64,000 bases of DNA from Enterovirga rhinocerotis (lineage in GTDB: Bacteria; Pseudomonadota; Alphaproteobacteria; Rhizobiales; Beijerinckiaceae). Location: contig NZ_SNZR01000011.1 of the NCBI RefSeq assembly GCF_004363955.1, forward strand, positions 682,001 through 746,000, in the 5' to 3' direction. The translations under genes were made by a program, and so were the position numbers. The notes beneath the pieces are model-generated. The model did not search any database and was not told the origin of the DNA. It saw only the letters and a list, made by a program, of their open reading frames with translations. Numbering within the stretch: position 1 is the stretch's first letter; every line of letters begins with the position of its first letter. Below are positions 1 to 8,691 of this stretch, in pieces.

Positions 1-1061
1 GTGATCTGGTCCCGGAACACATTCGAGTGGTCCGAGACATTGTAGTTGTTGAACCGGATGGAGCTCGGAACCCTGCCGTTGATCAGCGGCGTGCCGAAAT
101 ACGACATCGGCTTCTGGTAGCCGTAATCGTGCGTGACCGTGAAGGCGAGGTTCGGCGCCGCCTGCCACAGGAGGGCTCCGGAGACCGCGAGATTGCTGAA
201 CTCCCCGTTCTGCTTCAGCCAGCCCTCGGCATGGTTGCCGCTGATGTTGAGCCGGTAGGCGATCTGGTCGGTGATCGCCCCGCCGCTGTCGAGCGCGAGC
301 CGCTTCGTATTGTCCGAACCATAGCCGATGCGGATCTCGTTGACGCGCTCGAAGGTCGCCTTCTTCGGCACGACGTTGACGATGCCGCCGATGGCGCCCT
401 CGCCGTAGAGCACCGAGGCCGGGCCGCGCAGGACCTCGATCCGGTCGATGTTCCAGGTGTCGCTCGGGAAGGTGATGGTGCCCGAACCGACATAGAGGCG
501 CGTGCCGTCATAGAGGTTCATGACGGAGTTCACGCCCGAGAAGCCGCGCGAGGTCAGCGCCGTCATGCCGTTGCCGGGCGAGCCGATGGTGGTGATGCCG
601 GTTCCGTTCTGCGTCACGGCCTCGGCGACCGTGTTCTGGCCGCGGTCGCGGATCTTCTGGCCGGAGATGATCTCGATCGAGGCCGGCGTCTGGAAGGGCG
701 TGAGGCCGAGCCGGCTGCCCGAGGTGCCGGGCGTCGCGAGGTTCAGACCCTGGGCGGCGGCGGTGTTGCCGCGCGCGCCGGGGACGGGTGCGGCCGGCTG
801 GGACGCCGCGGACGCCACCGGCTGGATCGGTTGCGCGATGCGAGGTGCCGCCTGGCGACGCGCGGCGGCGCGCGGGGCGCGGGTGCTCGGGCCGGTGCTC
901 GCCGTGGGACGGCGCGGGGCGGGGGCGGCGCGCGGCGCCTGCACGACGATCGGCGGGAGATCGCTCGCCTGCTGGGCGCGGGCGGTCTCCGGCGCCAGCG
1001 GCACCATCAGGGTGCCGAGGGCCGTGCCGGCGAGCAGGGGCGTGAGGGAAAAGGCGCGCAT
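1..1061 (-). CDS. TonB-dependent outer-membrane receptor (partial, runs off window)
   Basis: Outer-membrane receptor, energised by TonB-ExbBD, for a scarce ligand such as a siderophore, corrinoid or metal chelate. The frame leaves the window at base 1, so only the first 353 residues are visible. Residues 1-30 form a Sec signal peptide ending TARAQ; a Pro/Ala-rich linker runs to about residue 85; then comes the plug domain with PASIEIISGQKIRDRG and VLRGPASVLYGEGAIGG, typical of the siderophore-receptor subfamily. ATG 1061 was chosen because the signal peptide starts there, although the frame stays open farther upstream. A cobalamin riboswitch and a Zur-like palindrome lie in the leader, so the ligand may be a corrinoid or zinc chelate rather than iron. 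The substrate is inference. Confidence 0.9.
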   Translation of the reverse strand, partial: MRAFSLTPLLAGTALGTLMVPLAPETARAQQASDLPPIVVQAPRAAPAPRRPTASTGPSTRAPRAAARRQAAPRIAQPIQPVASAASQPAAPVPGARGNTAAAQGLNLATPGTSGSRLGLTPFQTPASIEIISGQKIRDRGQNTVAEAVTQNGTGITTIGSPGNGMTALTSRGFSGVNSVMNLYDGTRLYVGSGTITFPSDTWNIDRIEVLRGPASVLYGEGAIGGIVNVVPKKATFERVNEIRIGYGSDNTKRLALDSGGAITDQIAYRLNISGNHAEGWLKQNGEFSNLAVSGALLWQAAPNLAFTVTHDYGYQKPMSYFGTPLINGRVPSSIRFNNYNVSDHSNVFRDQI

Positions 1062-1070
1062 GGTCCGAAT

Positions 1071-1095
1071 CGCAATGTTATAATGTTGCATTGCG
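1071..1095 (-). promoter_or_regulatory. Zur/Fur-family-like palindrome before the TonB receptor
   Basis: Perfect 7-bp arms CGCAATG and CATTGCG flank an 11-bp centre that reads TTATAATGTTG. The inner GCAATGTTATAAT half closely resembles the proteobacterial Zur box half-site (ATGTTATAATATAACAT core). It sits 10 bp upstream of the receptor ATG, a place where a bound repressor would block transcription or a nearby promoter. Zur is the best match by eye; Fur or Mur are alternatives. Confidence 0.55.
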
Positions 1096-1401
1096 CCGAT
1101 CCGGGTTTCCGATGCAAGGGCGGGCGCCTCATCGGCGCGGGGGAAAGGGGCTTCCGAGTGGATGTCCGCATCCCAGGCCGCATGCGCGGCCGTGGTGGTC
1201 CGAGGTCGGGGATGCGACGGCGCCGAGGGACGAGTGGACGCGCCGGGGGCGGCGGGCCGATGGGCCTTGAGCGGGGACTGGGACACGGGACGGACCTCGA
1301 ACGGCAGTGGCACGTCACCGCGAACAAAGCCGACCCGGTCGCCGGAGCGCCGATTCGTCTGCCATCGGAACACCCCGCCCGATTGCGCTCGCGTGTGACC
1401 A
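1096..1401 (-). other. Long leader between riboswitch and receptor
   Basis: About 300 bases separate the riboswitch from the Zur-like palindrome. The strand holds no stop in the receptor frame, but the hypothetical residues are Pro/Ala/Arg-rich and resemble no domain, so I read it as untranslated leader. I see no clear terminator hairpin with a U-tract. A second promoter near the Zur-like site is possible. Confidence 0.4.
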
Positions 1402-1575
1402 CGGCTGACGGCAGGTCTCCTGGCTCGCGGATCGTCGCATCCCGTCGCCTTCCCAGGCCGAGGCCCAGTGGCATGATGACGAGAGGCTGGCCGCTTACAG
1501 TTGCGGGGGCAGCCGCGGCTTCGGGCAGACCCTCACCGCATTCCCTTTGAATCCCCGAGGGGAACCGTCGCCCCG
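1402..1575 (-). promoter_or_regulatory. Cobalamin (AdoCbl) riboswitch
   Basis: Read on the reverse strand, the segment carries the conserved B12-box GCCCCCGCAACTGTAAGCGG (1491-1512 region), the upstream AAAGGGAATGCGGTGAG-like core element at about 1535-1553, and the 3' conserved GAGCCAGGAGACCTGCC (1411-1426), all in the canonical order and spacing. These are defining elements of cobalamin riboswitches, which lower expression of downstream genes when adenosylcobalamin is abundant. The only gene downstream in that orientation is the TonB receptor, supporting a corrinoid-uptake role, though the 340-base gap to its start codon is long. Confidence 0.93.
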
Positions 1576-1694
1576 CTTAGAAGCGATCTTGGACGGCGTG
1601 GTCAATCGTGGCGCGATCGTGGCGTCGCGCATCGGTGACGATCGCCGGAGCCTGTGCCCTATCGGCGTCACCTGGCTTTCCTGCCGACGTGGGT

Positions 1695-1748
1695 AAAGTT
1701 GGTTTTCGAGCGCGAAAATCGCCCATATCAAAATCGAAACCCAACTTT
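1695..1748 (+). promoter_or_regulatory. Nested palindrome, likely DeoR-type operator
   Basis: Outer arms AAAGTTGGTTTTCG (1695-1708) and CGAAACCCAACTTT (1735-1748) are inverted with one mismatch. Inside lies the palindrome TTTTCG-AGCG-CGAAAA (1703-1718), and AATCGAAA follows at 1732-1739. Repeated TTTCGA/TCGAAA half-sites are usual operators of the GlpR/DeoR family. The site is about 150 bases upstream of the sugar-importer operon whose last gene is a DeoR regulator, so autoregulation of that operon is the likely use. Confidence 0.55.
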
Positions 1749-1898
1749 GTCGTGGGATCGTCATGGGCAAACGGTAGAGCGCCCTCACGGGTCGACCGGG
1801 CCATGCCGAGGCAAGGCGTGCGGGGACCTGTTGCCGGCAGATCGTCCCGCTCAGCGCGGGATGCCGGCACTTGCGGTTTTGCCGACGAGGGGTTGGAC

Positions 1899-3209
1899 AT
1901 GTCGAACAAATCCACACAGGATCGAGGCGGGCTGCCCGCCACGCGGCGCGCACTCGTCGCCGGGGCCGCGGCGACCGTCGCCTCGGCAGCCTTGCTGCGG
2001 GGCGCGCGCGCCCAGGCGAGGACGAAGCTCCAGTTCATGTATCCGGTCGGCGTCTCGGGCGACATCAACAAGCTCGTCGCCGGGATGATCGCCAAGTTCA
2101 ACGCCGCCCATCCGACGATCGAGGTGGAGGCGGTCTATGCCGGCAATTACGACAACACCGAGCAGAAGGTCATCACCGCGCTCGGCGTCGGCGAGCCTCC
2201 GGCGACCTGGCTGCCGATCAACTCGGCCCTCCAGGCCTTCCTCGGCCTCGACGCGCTGGCCGACGTCACCGCCAAGGCCAAGGCCGACGACGTCTATCAG
2301 GACTTCATCCCCGGCTTCCTCGAGACCTGCGTCTCGGACGGCAAGCTCTACGGCCTGCCGTTCCAGCCCTCGACGCCGGTCCTCTATCTGAACAGGACCG
2401 CGATGAAGGCGGCCGGCATCGCCAAGGCGCCCGAGACCTGGACCGAGCTCCTGGACGTCGCCAAGGCGCTGACCATCCGGGAGAAGGGCGAGCTGAAGCG
2501 CTGGGGTCTGACCATCGGCGGCGGCTGGCACGACTGGATCTTCGAATGCTACTGCCGCCAGAACGAACTGGTGCCGTGGACCAAGGACAAGGTGCTGTTC
2601 GACAACCCGGCCGCGCTCGATGCGCTCGAGTTCTGGGTGAAGATGGAGCAGGCGGGCGTGATGCCCAAGGCCTCGACCTGGGAAGGCTCGGCGAACGACT
2701 TCATGGCCGGCCGCACCGCCATGCTCTACCACTCGACAGGCTCGCTGACGAACCTGCGCAAGTCCTCGTCCTTCGAGGTCGACGTCGCCTTCATGCCGAA
2801 GAACAAGGCTTTCGGCGCCTGCCAGGGCGGCGGGCCGATCATGATCGCCAAAAAGCAGTCGGATGCGGCCATCGAGGCGAGCTGGACCTTCGCGCGCTGG
2901 ATGACCTCGACCGAGGTGCAGTCCCAGTGGGGCCGCGACACCGGCTATCTCGCGGTGCGCAAGTCCTCCTGGGAGACGCCGGAGATGAAGGCCTATCTCA
3001 AGGAGGTGCCGCAGGCCAAGGTCGCTCTCGACCAATCCGCCTATGCCGGCGCCTTCCTCCAGGTGCCGGGCTACCACAAGGTCCGCGAGTATCTGAAGAG
3101 CGCGCTCGACCGCACGCTGGCCGGCGAGATCAAGCCGGACGCGGCCCTCAAGGAGGCGAATGCCGCCTCCAACCGCGAGATCCAGCGCCTGCTCCGCCGC
3201 CGCGGCTGA
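1899..3209 (+). CDS. Carbohydrate ABC transporter substrate-binding protein
   Basis: Periplasmic family-1 extracellular solute-binding protein of 436 residues, which captures a sugar or glycerol-phosphate-like solute for the following permeases. A twin-arginine-like signal (TRRALVAGAA, ending GARAQ) covers about residues 15-40, then comes the typical opening KLQFMYPV and KFNAAHPTIEVE of this family. ATG 1899 follows GAGGGG at good spacing and places the signal at the N terminus; in-frame codons extend upstream into non-coding leader. It is the first gene of a five-gene operon with two permeases, an ATPase and a DeoR regulator. UgpB is the closest familiar analogue; the exact substrate is unknown. 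Confidence 0.93.
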   Translation: MSNKSTQDRGGLPATRRALVAGAAATVASAALLRGARAQARTKLQFMYPVGVSGDINKLVAGMIAKFNAAHPTIEVEAVYAGNYDNTEQKVITALGVGEPPATWLPINSALQAFLGLDALADVTAKAKADDVYQDFIPGFLETCVSDGKLYGLPFQPSTPVLYLNRTAMKAAGIAKAPETWTELLDVAKALTIREKGELKRWGLTIGGGWHDWIFECYCRQNELVPWTKDKVLFDNPAALDALEFWVKMEQAGVMPKASTWEGSANDFMAGRTAMLYHSTGSLTNLRKSSSFEVDVAFMPKNKAFGACQGGGPIMIAKKQSDAAIEASWTFARWMTSTEVQSQWGRDTGYLAVRKSSWETPEMKAYLKEVPQAKVALDQSAYAGAFLQVPGYHKVREYLKSALDRTLAGEIKPDAALKEANAASNREIQRLLRRRG

Positions 3210-3269
3210 TCGTGACCGCCGCCCGCCGCCTCGCGCGGCGGGCGGCATGCCCAACCCGGAGACGCGCGC

Positions 3270-4172
3270 ATGCCGTTCGGCGCCCCGTTCCAGGTCCGCC
3301 TCCGCGAGGCCGGCCTCGCCTATCTGCTGCTGCTGCCGTCGCTCGTGTTCCTGGCGGCCTTCACCTATTGGCCGATCCTGCGCTCGGTCTGGTTCAGCTT
3401 CCACGACGTGGTGCTGGGCGACAGCAGGATCATCTGGCTCGGCCTCGAGAACTACCAGCGCCTCTGGGACGACCGGCTGTTCTGGAAGGCGCTCGGCAAC
3501 ACCGTCTTCTACACCGTCATCACCATCCCGGTTGCGATCGTCTGCGCGCTGCTGATGGCGGTCGCGCTCGATTCCAAGCTGCGCGGCATGGCGATCTATC
3601 GCTCCGCCTTCTTCTATCCGGTGATGATCCCCTCGGTCGCGGCCGGGATGGTCTGGGTGTTCCTCTATTCGGCCGGCTACGGGCCGATCAACCAGGGGCT
3701 GAGGCTGATCGGCCTGCCCGACACCGCCTGGCTCTACGACAGCAGCTGGGCCTTGCCGGCGATCATGGTCATGAGCGTCTGGAAGTATTCGGGCTATTTC
3801 ATGCTGATCCTGCTGGCGGCGCTGAAGCTCGTCCCCTCCGATCTCTACGAGGCGGCGCGGCTCGACGGGGTCTCGGCCTTCGACCGGCTGATCCACATCA
3901 CGCTCCCGCTGATCTCGCCGACGCTCTACTTCGTCGCCATCATCGGGTTGCTGCATTCCTATCAGATCTTCGACTACGTCTACGTCATGACGCATGGCGG
4001 CCCGGCCGACGCCACCAACGTCCTGACCTTCTACATCTATCAGAACGGCTTCCAGTATCAGGACATCGGCTACGCCTCGACGCTGGCCAACGTGCTGCTG
4101 CTCTTCGTCGGCGGGCTGATCGCGGTCATGGCCACCGTCTTCGGCCGGCGCGTGCATTACCTGGGGCGCTGA
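3270..4172 (+). CDS. ABC sugar permease, UgpA/MalF type
   Basis: Inner-membrane permease of 300 residues with six predicted helices, pairing with the next gene to form the import channel. The first helix is LAYLLLLPSLVFLAAFTYWP, and the EAA coupling loop that contacts the ATPase is visible as YEAARLDGVSAFDRLIHITLP near residue 200. Length and order match carbohydrate CUT1 systems. The spacing to the binding protein is 60 bases. Four bases separate its end from the next start, indicating translational coupling. Confidence 0.93.
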   Translation: MPFGAPFQVRLREAGLAYLLLLPSLVFLAAFTYWPILRSVWFSFHDVVLGDSRIIWLGLENYQRLWDDRLFWKALGNTVFYTVITIPVAIVCALLMAVALDSKLRGMAIYRSAFFYPVMIPSVAAGMVWVFLYSAGYGPINQGLRLIGLPDTAWLYDSSWALPAIMVMSVWKYSGYFMLILLAALKLVPSDLYEAARLDGVSAFDRLIHITLPLISPTLYFVAIIGLLHSYQIFDYVYVMTHGGPADATNVLTFYIYQNGFQYQDIGYASTLANVLLLFVGGLIAVMATVFGRRVHYLGR

Positions 4173-4174
4173 GC

Positions 4175-5032
4175 ATGACGAGCCTCCGAACCGAGATCGC
4201 GAGCCGTCCGGCCATCGTCGCGCTGCGGCGCGGCTGGCTGCATGTCGTGCTGGTGCCGCTGGCGCTGCTGTGGCTGAGCCCGCTGGTCTGGATCCTCGTG
4301 ACCTCCCTCAAGGCGCGCACCGAGGTGTTCGACCCCGCGGCGGGCTTCTGGCCGCAGGTGCTGCGCTGGGAGAACTATCCGGCCGCGCTCTCCGTCGCGC
4401 CCTTCGGCACCTATCTCGTGAACTCCATCCTCGTCACGGGCGGCATCCTCGCCGCCCAGCTCGTGACGATCACGCTGGCGGCCTACGCCTTCGCGCGGCT
4501 GACCTTTCCCGGCAAGAACCTGCTCTTCACGCTGTTCCTGCTGCAGATCATGTTCCCGATCTACGCGACCTTCCTGACGAACTTCGTCACGGTGCGCGAA
4601 CTCGGCCTGCTCAATTCGCTGCCGGCGATGATCGTGCCCTTCGTCGCCTCGGGCTACGGCACCTTCATGCTGCGCCAGGCCTTCCGGCAGGTGCCGACGG
4701 AACTCGCCGACGCGGCGCGGCTCGACGGCTGCGGCCATGTCGGCATCCTCTGGCATGTCTACCTGCCGCTGGTGAAGCCGACGCTCATCGCCTTCGGCAT
4801 CATCACCGTCGTGACCCACTGGAACGACTACATGTGGCCGCTGCTGGTCACGAACAGCGAGGCGGTGCGCACCTTGCCGATCGGGCTCGGGCTGCTGGCG
4901 AAGTCCGACAGCGGCGCCGATTGGACGCGGCTGATGGCGGCGACCGTCGTCGTGGTCTCGCCGCTGCTCGTCCTCTTCGTCGTCTTCCAGCGTCGCTTCG
5001 TCGACAGCTTCATGCATGCCGGGCTGAAATAG
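4175..5032 (+). CDS. ABC sugar permease, UgpE/MalG type
   Basis: Second inner-membrane permease, 285 residues. Helices include VVLVPLALLWLSPLVWILVT near the N terminus and LLVLFVVFQRRFV at the C terminus; the EAA loop reads ADAARLDGCGHVGILWHVYLP. The C-terminal RRFVDSFMHAGLK ending is characteristic of MalG/UgpE proteins. ATG 4175 lies two bases after the previous stop, so the two permeases are translationally coupled. It works with the binding protein at 1899, the permease at 3270 and the ATPase at 5044. Confidence 0.93.
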   Translation: MTSLRTEIASRPAIVALRRGWLHVVLVPLALLWLSPLVWILVTSLKARTEVFDPAAGFWPQVLRWENYPAALSVAPFGTYLVNSILVTGGILAAQLVTITLAAYAFARLTFPGKNLLFTLFLLQIMFPIYATFLTNFVTVRELGLLNSLPAMIVPFVASGYGTFMLRQAFRQVPTELADAARLDGCGHVGILWHVYLPLVKPTLIAFGIITVVTHWNDYMWPLLVTNSEAVRTLPIGLGLLAKSDSGADWTRLMAATVVVVSPLLVLFVVFQRRFVDSFMHAGLK

Positions 5033-5043
5033 GGATCGCGACC

Positions 5044-6117
5044 ATGGCCGACGTCGTTCTTCAGGGCGTGAGCAAGGCCTATGCCGGGCGCCCCACCGTG
5101 CATGCGGTCGACCTGACCGTCGCCGACAAGGAATTCATGGTCCTCGTCGGACCTTCGGGCTGCGGCAAGTCGACGACCTTGCGCATGATCGCGGGGCTCG
5201 AGGACATCACCTCCGGTCGTCTCCTCATCGACGGAGCGGACGTCACGCATGCCCAGCCGCAGAAGCGCGACATCGCGATGGTGTTCCAGTCCTATGCGCT
5301 CTACCCGCACATGACCGCCTATCGGAACATGGCGTTCGGGCTCCTGAAGACCACGAGGCTCGGCAAGGTCGAGGTCGACCGGCGCATCCGCGAGGCGGCC
5401 GAGATCCTGCACATCTCGCATCTGCTCGAACGCAGGCCCAACGAGCTGTCGGGCGGCGAGCGTCAGCGCGTCGCGATCGGCCGGGCGCTCGTGCGCCAGC
5501 CGAAGGTGTTCCTGTTCGACGAGCCGCTCTCGAATCTCGACGCCAAGCTGCGCAGCCGCATGCGCGGCGAACTCAAGCGGCTGCATTCGGAGCTGGGCCT
5601 CACGGTCATCTACGTCACCCACGACCAGATCGAGGCGATGACCCTCGGCAGCCGCGTGGCTATCCTCTCGGAGGGGCGCCTCCAGCAGGTCGGGGCGCCG
5701 ATGGAGCTCTACATGCGCCCGGCCAACACCTTCGTCGCGACCTTCATCGGCACGCCGGAGATGAGCCTGCTGCGCTGCGCGGTGAAGCCGGAGGGCGAGG
5801 GCAGCCTGGTGCAGCACGAGCGCTTCTCGGCGACGCTGCCGATGCGCGCCGGCCACGCGGACGCCTTTCTCGGCGTGCGCCCGGAGGAGGTGCGGGTGTC
5901 GCGGCCCGGCGAGGGCCTGACGCGGGGCATCGTCGAGCGGACCGAGCTGATCGGCGCCGAGGCGCTGGCGGAAATCCTGATCGGCACCGACAGGGTCGTT
6001 GCGCGCATGCCGGTGCCCGAGGCGCCGGACAGCGGCGCGGAGGTCTCGGTCTTCTTCGACCTCGCCCGCGCGCGCCTCTTCGACGCCGCCACCGGGCGCG
6101 CCCTTCCCGCAGCCTGA
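5044..6117 (+). CDS. ABC transporter ATP-binding protein, UgpC/MalK type
   Basis: Cytoplasmic ATPase of 357 residues that powers the sugar importer. Walker A GPSGCGKST sits near residue 37, the signature LSGGERQRVAIGRAL near 135 and Walker B FLFDEPLSNLDAKL next to it, with the switch histidine in YVTHDQIEAMTL. The C-terminal 110 residues form a TOBE/OB regulatory domain (LGVRPEEVRV), as in CUT1 ATPases shared between importers. It starts 11 bases after the permease stop. Length is normal for the family. Confidence 0.95.
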   Translation: MADVVLQGVSKAYAGRPTVHAVDLTVADKEFMVLVGPSGCGKSTTLRMIAGLEDITSGRLLIDGADVTHAQPQKRDIAMVFQSYALYPHMTAYRNMAFGLLKTTRLGKVEVDRRIREAAEILHISHLLERRPNELSGGERQRVAIGRALVRQPKVFLFDEPLSNLDAKLRSRMRGELKRLHSELGLTVIYVTHDQIEAMTLGSRVAILSEGRLQQVGAPMELYMRPANTFVATFIGTPEMSLLRCAVKPEGEGSLVQHERFSATLPMRAGHADAFLGVRPEEVRVSRPGEGLTRGIVERTELIGAEALAEILIGTDRVVARMPVPEAPDSGAEVSVFFDLARARLFDAATGRALPAA

Positions 6118-6128
6118 AGGGGAGCGGA

Positions 6129-6890
6129 ATGTCCCAGACCCTGCGGCAGCAGCAGATCGTCGGCCGGCTGCGCGAGACCAAGGCGAGCACCGTGCTCGAC
6201 CTCGCCGCTCACTTCGAGGTCTCCGACGAGACCATCCGGCGGGACCTGAAATCGCTCGCGGAGACCGGCATCGTCGAGCGCTTCCACGGCGGTGTCCGGC
6301 TGAACGACGTCGGCTGGGAGGCGCCGTTCGAGCGCCGCCTCCAGGAGCAGGCGGCCGCGAAGCGCCGCATCGCCGTGGCGGCCGCGGACCTCATCGCGGA
6401 CGAGGCGACGATCCTGCTCGACAACAGCTCGAGCGCCTGCTTCCTCGCGCGCGAGCTCGCGACGCGACGCCGGCGCCTGACCGCGATCACCGTGTCGGTC
6501 GAGGTCGCCGGCATCCTGTCTGCGGTCGGCCCGCAGCACCGCGTGATCTTGCCCGGCGGCGAATTGCGCGCCGAGGACAGGACGATCGTCGGCGCCTCGG
6601 CGATCGACTTCGCCAGTCAGTTCGCCCCCGAATTCTTCGTCATGTCGGTCGCGGCCGCCTCGCCGTCGCGGGGCTGCATGGATTTCGACATGTTCGAGAC
6701 CGAGTTCAAGCGCGCCATGCTCCCGCTCGCCGAGAAGGTCATGTTGCTGCTCGACGGGTCGAAATTCGCGAAGCACGGCCTGATCCACGTCTGCGACTGG
6801 CCGTCGATCGACGTCCTCGTCAGCGACGCGGCGGCGCCGGACGGCGTCCGGCTCGCCCTCGAGCGCGCCCGGATCGTCCAGGCGGAGTGA
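6129..6890 (+). CDS. DeoR-family transcriptional regulator
   Basis: Cytoplasmic repressor of 253 residues. The N-terminal winged helix (FEVSDETIRRDLKSLAETG, about 28-46) is the DeoR signature, followed by the effector domain related to ribose-5-phosphate isomerase folds, in which NSSSACFLARELATR and FKRAMLPLAEKVMLL are recognisable. It begins 11 bases after the ATPase gene and is probably co-transcribed, so it likely represses its own operon through the palindrome at 1695-1748 and responds to a phosphorylated sugar. A GGGGAGCGGA ribosome-binding site precedes the ATG. Confidence 0.92.
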   Translation: MSQTLRQQQIVGRLRETKASTVLDLAAHFEVSDETIRRDLKSLAETGIVERFHGGVRLNDVGWEAPFERRLQEQAAAKRRIAVAAADLIADEATILLDNSSSACFLARELATRRRRLTAITVSVEVAGILSAVGPQHRVILPGGELRAEDRTIVGASAIDFASQFAPEFFVMSVAAASPSRGCMDFDMFETEFKRAMLPLAEKVMLLLDGSKFAKHGLIHVCDWPSIDVLVSDAAAPDGVRLALERARIVQAE

Positions 6891-6891
6891 T

Positions 6892-6915
6892 CGCAGCCGC
6901 CCGAAGGGGGCTGCG
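6892..6915 (+). terminator. Possible hairpin terminator after deoR-type gene
   Basis: Seven-base arms CGCAGCC and GGCTGCG flank a ten-base loop just after the DeoR stop codon and before the convergent cyclase gene. No T-run follows, so it would be a weak or bidirectional terminator at best. Confidence 0.3.
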
Positions 6916-6952
6916 GGTCTCCGCTGTTGCGGCCGGATGCCGCCTTCGGCGT

Positions 6953-7642
6953 CTACTCGAACAGCGCCACGGCGCGGATGGGGCTGGCCGTGCCGCCGCG
7001 GATCTTCAGGGGCAGGCCGATGAAGCGGAAGCGCCCGCGCCCGGCCACGGCCTCGAGATTGGCCAGGCATTCCATATGGGTGATGCCGCGTTCCGCGCAG
7101 GCCATGTGAGCCCGGAAGTTCAGGGCGCCCTCGGGCGACGGGCTGATCGCCTCGACGCCGAACATGCCGATGCCCTGGTCCGCGAGCCAGTGGATCGCCT
7201 CGATCGACAGACCGGGGAAGTCGTGGCCGTAGCCGGGTTTGCCCAAGAGCCGCTCGTTCGTTCCGAGCAGGATCAGGACGGTGTCGCCCTGGCGGACCGT
7301 CTCGCCGGTTGCCGCGACCGCCGCCTTCAGCTCGTCCACGGTCACGGCATGCTTCAGCGGCACATCGCGCAGATCCACGCAGAACGCCGAGGTGATGAAC
7401 CGCTCGAGCGGCACCTGGTCGATCGAGAGGGCATCGGGCCGGGGATCGAAATGGACCGGCGCGTCGACATGGGTGCCGGCGTGGTCGCTGAAGGCGATGG
7501 AGAGCGCCTTGCTGGTGAAGACGACATCGCCCGCGACCTTCTTCTCGGAATGGTCGTTCCAGACCGTCATCACCACGGGCGGGTGCGACGGATGGGTCTG
7601 CGTGCGGTGGAAGAGTTCGCGGCTGAGGTCGATGATTTCCAT
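6953..7642 (-). CDS. Cyclase family protein (kynurenine formamidase-like hydrolase)
   Basis: Metal-dependent hydrolase of the cyclase superfamily, 229 residues. The metal-binding signature HAGTHVDAPVHF is at about residues 54-65, and the downstream GIGMFGVEAISPSP block is also typical. Family members include kynurenine formamidase, isatin hydrolase and polyketide cyclases; nothing here fixes the substrate. It lies 41 bases downstream of a Bug/TctC binding protein on the same strand and is probably co-transcribed with it, suggesting a role in degrading an imported acid or amide. Confidence 0.88.
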   Translation of the reverse strand: MEIIDLSRELFHRTQTHPSHPPVVMTVWNDHSEKKVAGDVVFTSKALSIAFSDHAGTHVDAPVHFDPRPDALSIDQVPLERFITSAFCVDLRDVPLKHAVTVDELKAAVAATGETVRQGDTVLILLGTNERLLGKPGYGHDFPGLSIEAIHWLADQGIGMFGVEAISPSPEGALNFRAHMACAERGITHMECLANLEAVAGRGRFRFIGLPLKIRGGTASPIRAVALFE

Positions 7643-7683
7643 GGCAATGGCGCTTTCGTGACGATCGTTCTGCGGATTCCGGG

Positions 7684-8691
7684 TCAGGTCGGCTTGATGC
7701 CGGCGCCGCGGATCACCTCGCCCCAGCGGCGGCGATCGCGGGCAACGTATTCGGCGAAGGCGTCGGGCGTGAGGCCGAGCGGCTCGATGCCGAGCTCGCC
7801 CAGCCTCCGGGCCATGGCTTCATCGGCCAGGACCTTCGCGACCGTGCCGCGCAGGGTGGCGAGGATGGCCGGCGGCACCGCCGTGGGAGCGAAGAGGCCG
7901 TAATAGCTGACGGCCTCGTAGCCGGGCACGCCGGCCTCGGCCATGGTCGGCACGTCCGGGAGAGCCGGGTGGCGCTGTGGCGTGGTGACGGCGAGCGCGC
8001 GCACCGAGCCCGCCCGGACGTGCGGCAGGCCGGTCGTGATCACGTCGCAGAGCATGTCGATCTGTCCGGCCAGGACGTCGGTCGTGGCCGGGGCCGTGCC
8101 GCGATACGGCACATGCACCAGCTGGATGCGCGCCATGGTCTCGAGCAGCGCCATCGCGAGATGGGACCCGCCGCCGTTGCCGGCCGAGCCGTAGGTCATC
8201 CCACCGGGCTTGCTTCGCGCGCGCTCCAGGAATTGCGGGAATGTCTGGATGTCCAGGCTGTTGCGGACGTAGAGGACGGAGCCGACGCCGCCGACCGCCG
8301 CCACGGGCGTGAGGTCCTTCGCCGGGTCGAAGGGCAGCTTGTCGTACAGCTCCGGATTGATGGAGTTGGTGGCCTGGCTGCCCATGAAAATGCTGTAGCC
8401 GTCCGGCTCGGCGCGCACAGCCGCCTCGGTGCCGATCCGCCCGCCCGCCCCGGCGCGGTTGTCGACCACGACCTGCTGGCCGAGCATCCGCGACAACGGC
8501 TCGCCGAGAATGCGCGAGATCACGTCCGCGGCCCCGGCGGGAGGAAACGGCACGATCAGCCTGATGGGGCGATTGGGGTATTCCTGGGCAAAAGCGGGGC
8601 CTGACATGGCGATACCGGCGCCGGCAGCCAGTATAAAGCGGCGCGTCGGGAAGGGACGCGAAGGAGATGGTGTTCCGCTTTGCCTCGTCAT
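7684..8691 (-). CDS. Bug/TctC family tricarboxylate-type binding protein
   Basis: Periplasmic receptor of 335 residues, of the tripartite tricarboxylate transporter (TTT) class. A twin-arginine-like signal (TRRFILAAGAGIAMSG, ending PAFAQ) is followed by the family hallmarks YPNRPIRLIVPFPPAG, VVDNRAGAGGRIG and HVPYRGTAPA. No TctA or TctB membrane partners are in the window, which is common for these expanded receptors. It reads away from the IclR gene at 8884, with a shared control region holding a palindrome at 8814-8830, so it may be controlled by that regulator. Confidence 0.92.
   Translation of the reverse strand: MTRQSGTPSPSRPFPTRRFILAAGAGIAMSGPAFAQEYPNRPIRLIVPFPPAGAADVISRILGEPLSRMLGQQVVVDNRAGAGGRIGTEAAVRAEPDGYSIFMGSQATNSINPELYDKLPFDPAKDLTPVAAVGGVGSVLYVRNSLDIQTFPQFLERARSKPGGMTYGSAGNGGGSHLAMALLETMARIQLVHVPYRGTAPATTDVLAGQIDMLCDVITTGLPHVRAGSVRALAVTTPQRHPALPDVPTMAEAGVPGYEAVSYYGLFAPTAVPPAILATLRGTVAKVLADEAMARRLGELGIEPLGLTPDAFAEYVARDRRRWGEVIRGAGIKPT

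Noticed and set aside
1062-1400. N-terminal extension of the TonB receptor to a GTG near 1367
   Set aside because: The frame is open, but this would place about 100 Pro/Ala-rich residues before a normal signal peptide and run through the Zur-like site.
1851-4157. 768-codon reverse-strand frame across the sugar importer
   Set aside because: The forward strand holds clear binding-protein and permease genes with motifs and ribosome-binding sites; the antisense frame has low-complexity Gly/Asp/Arg text.
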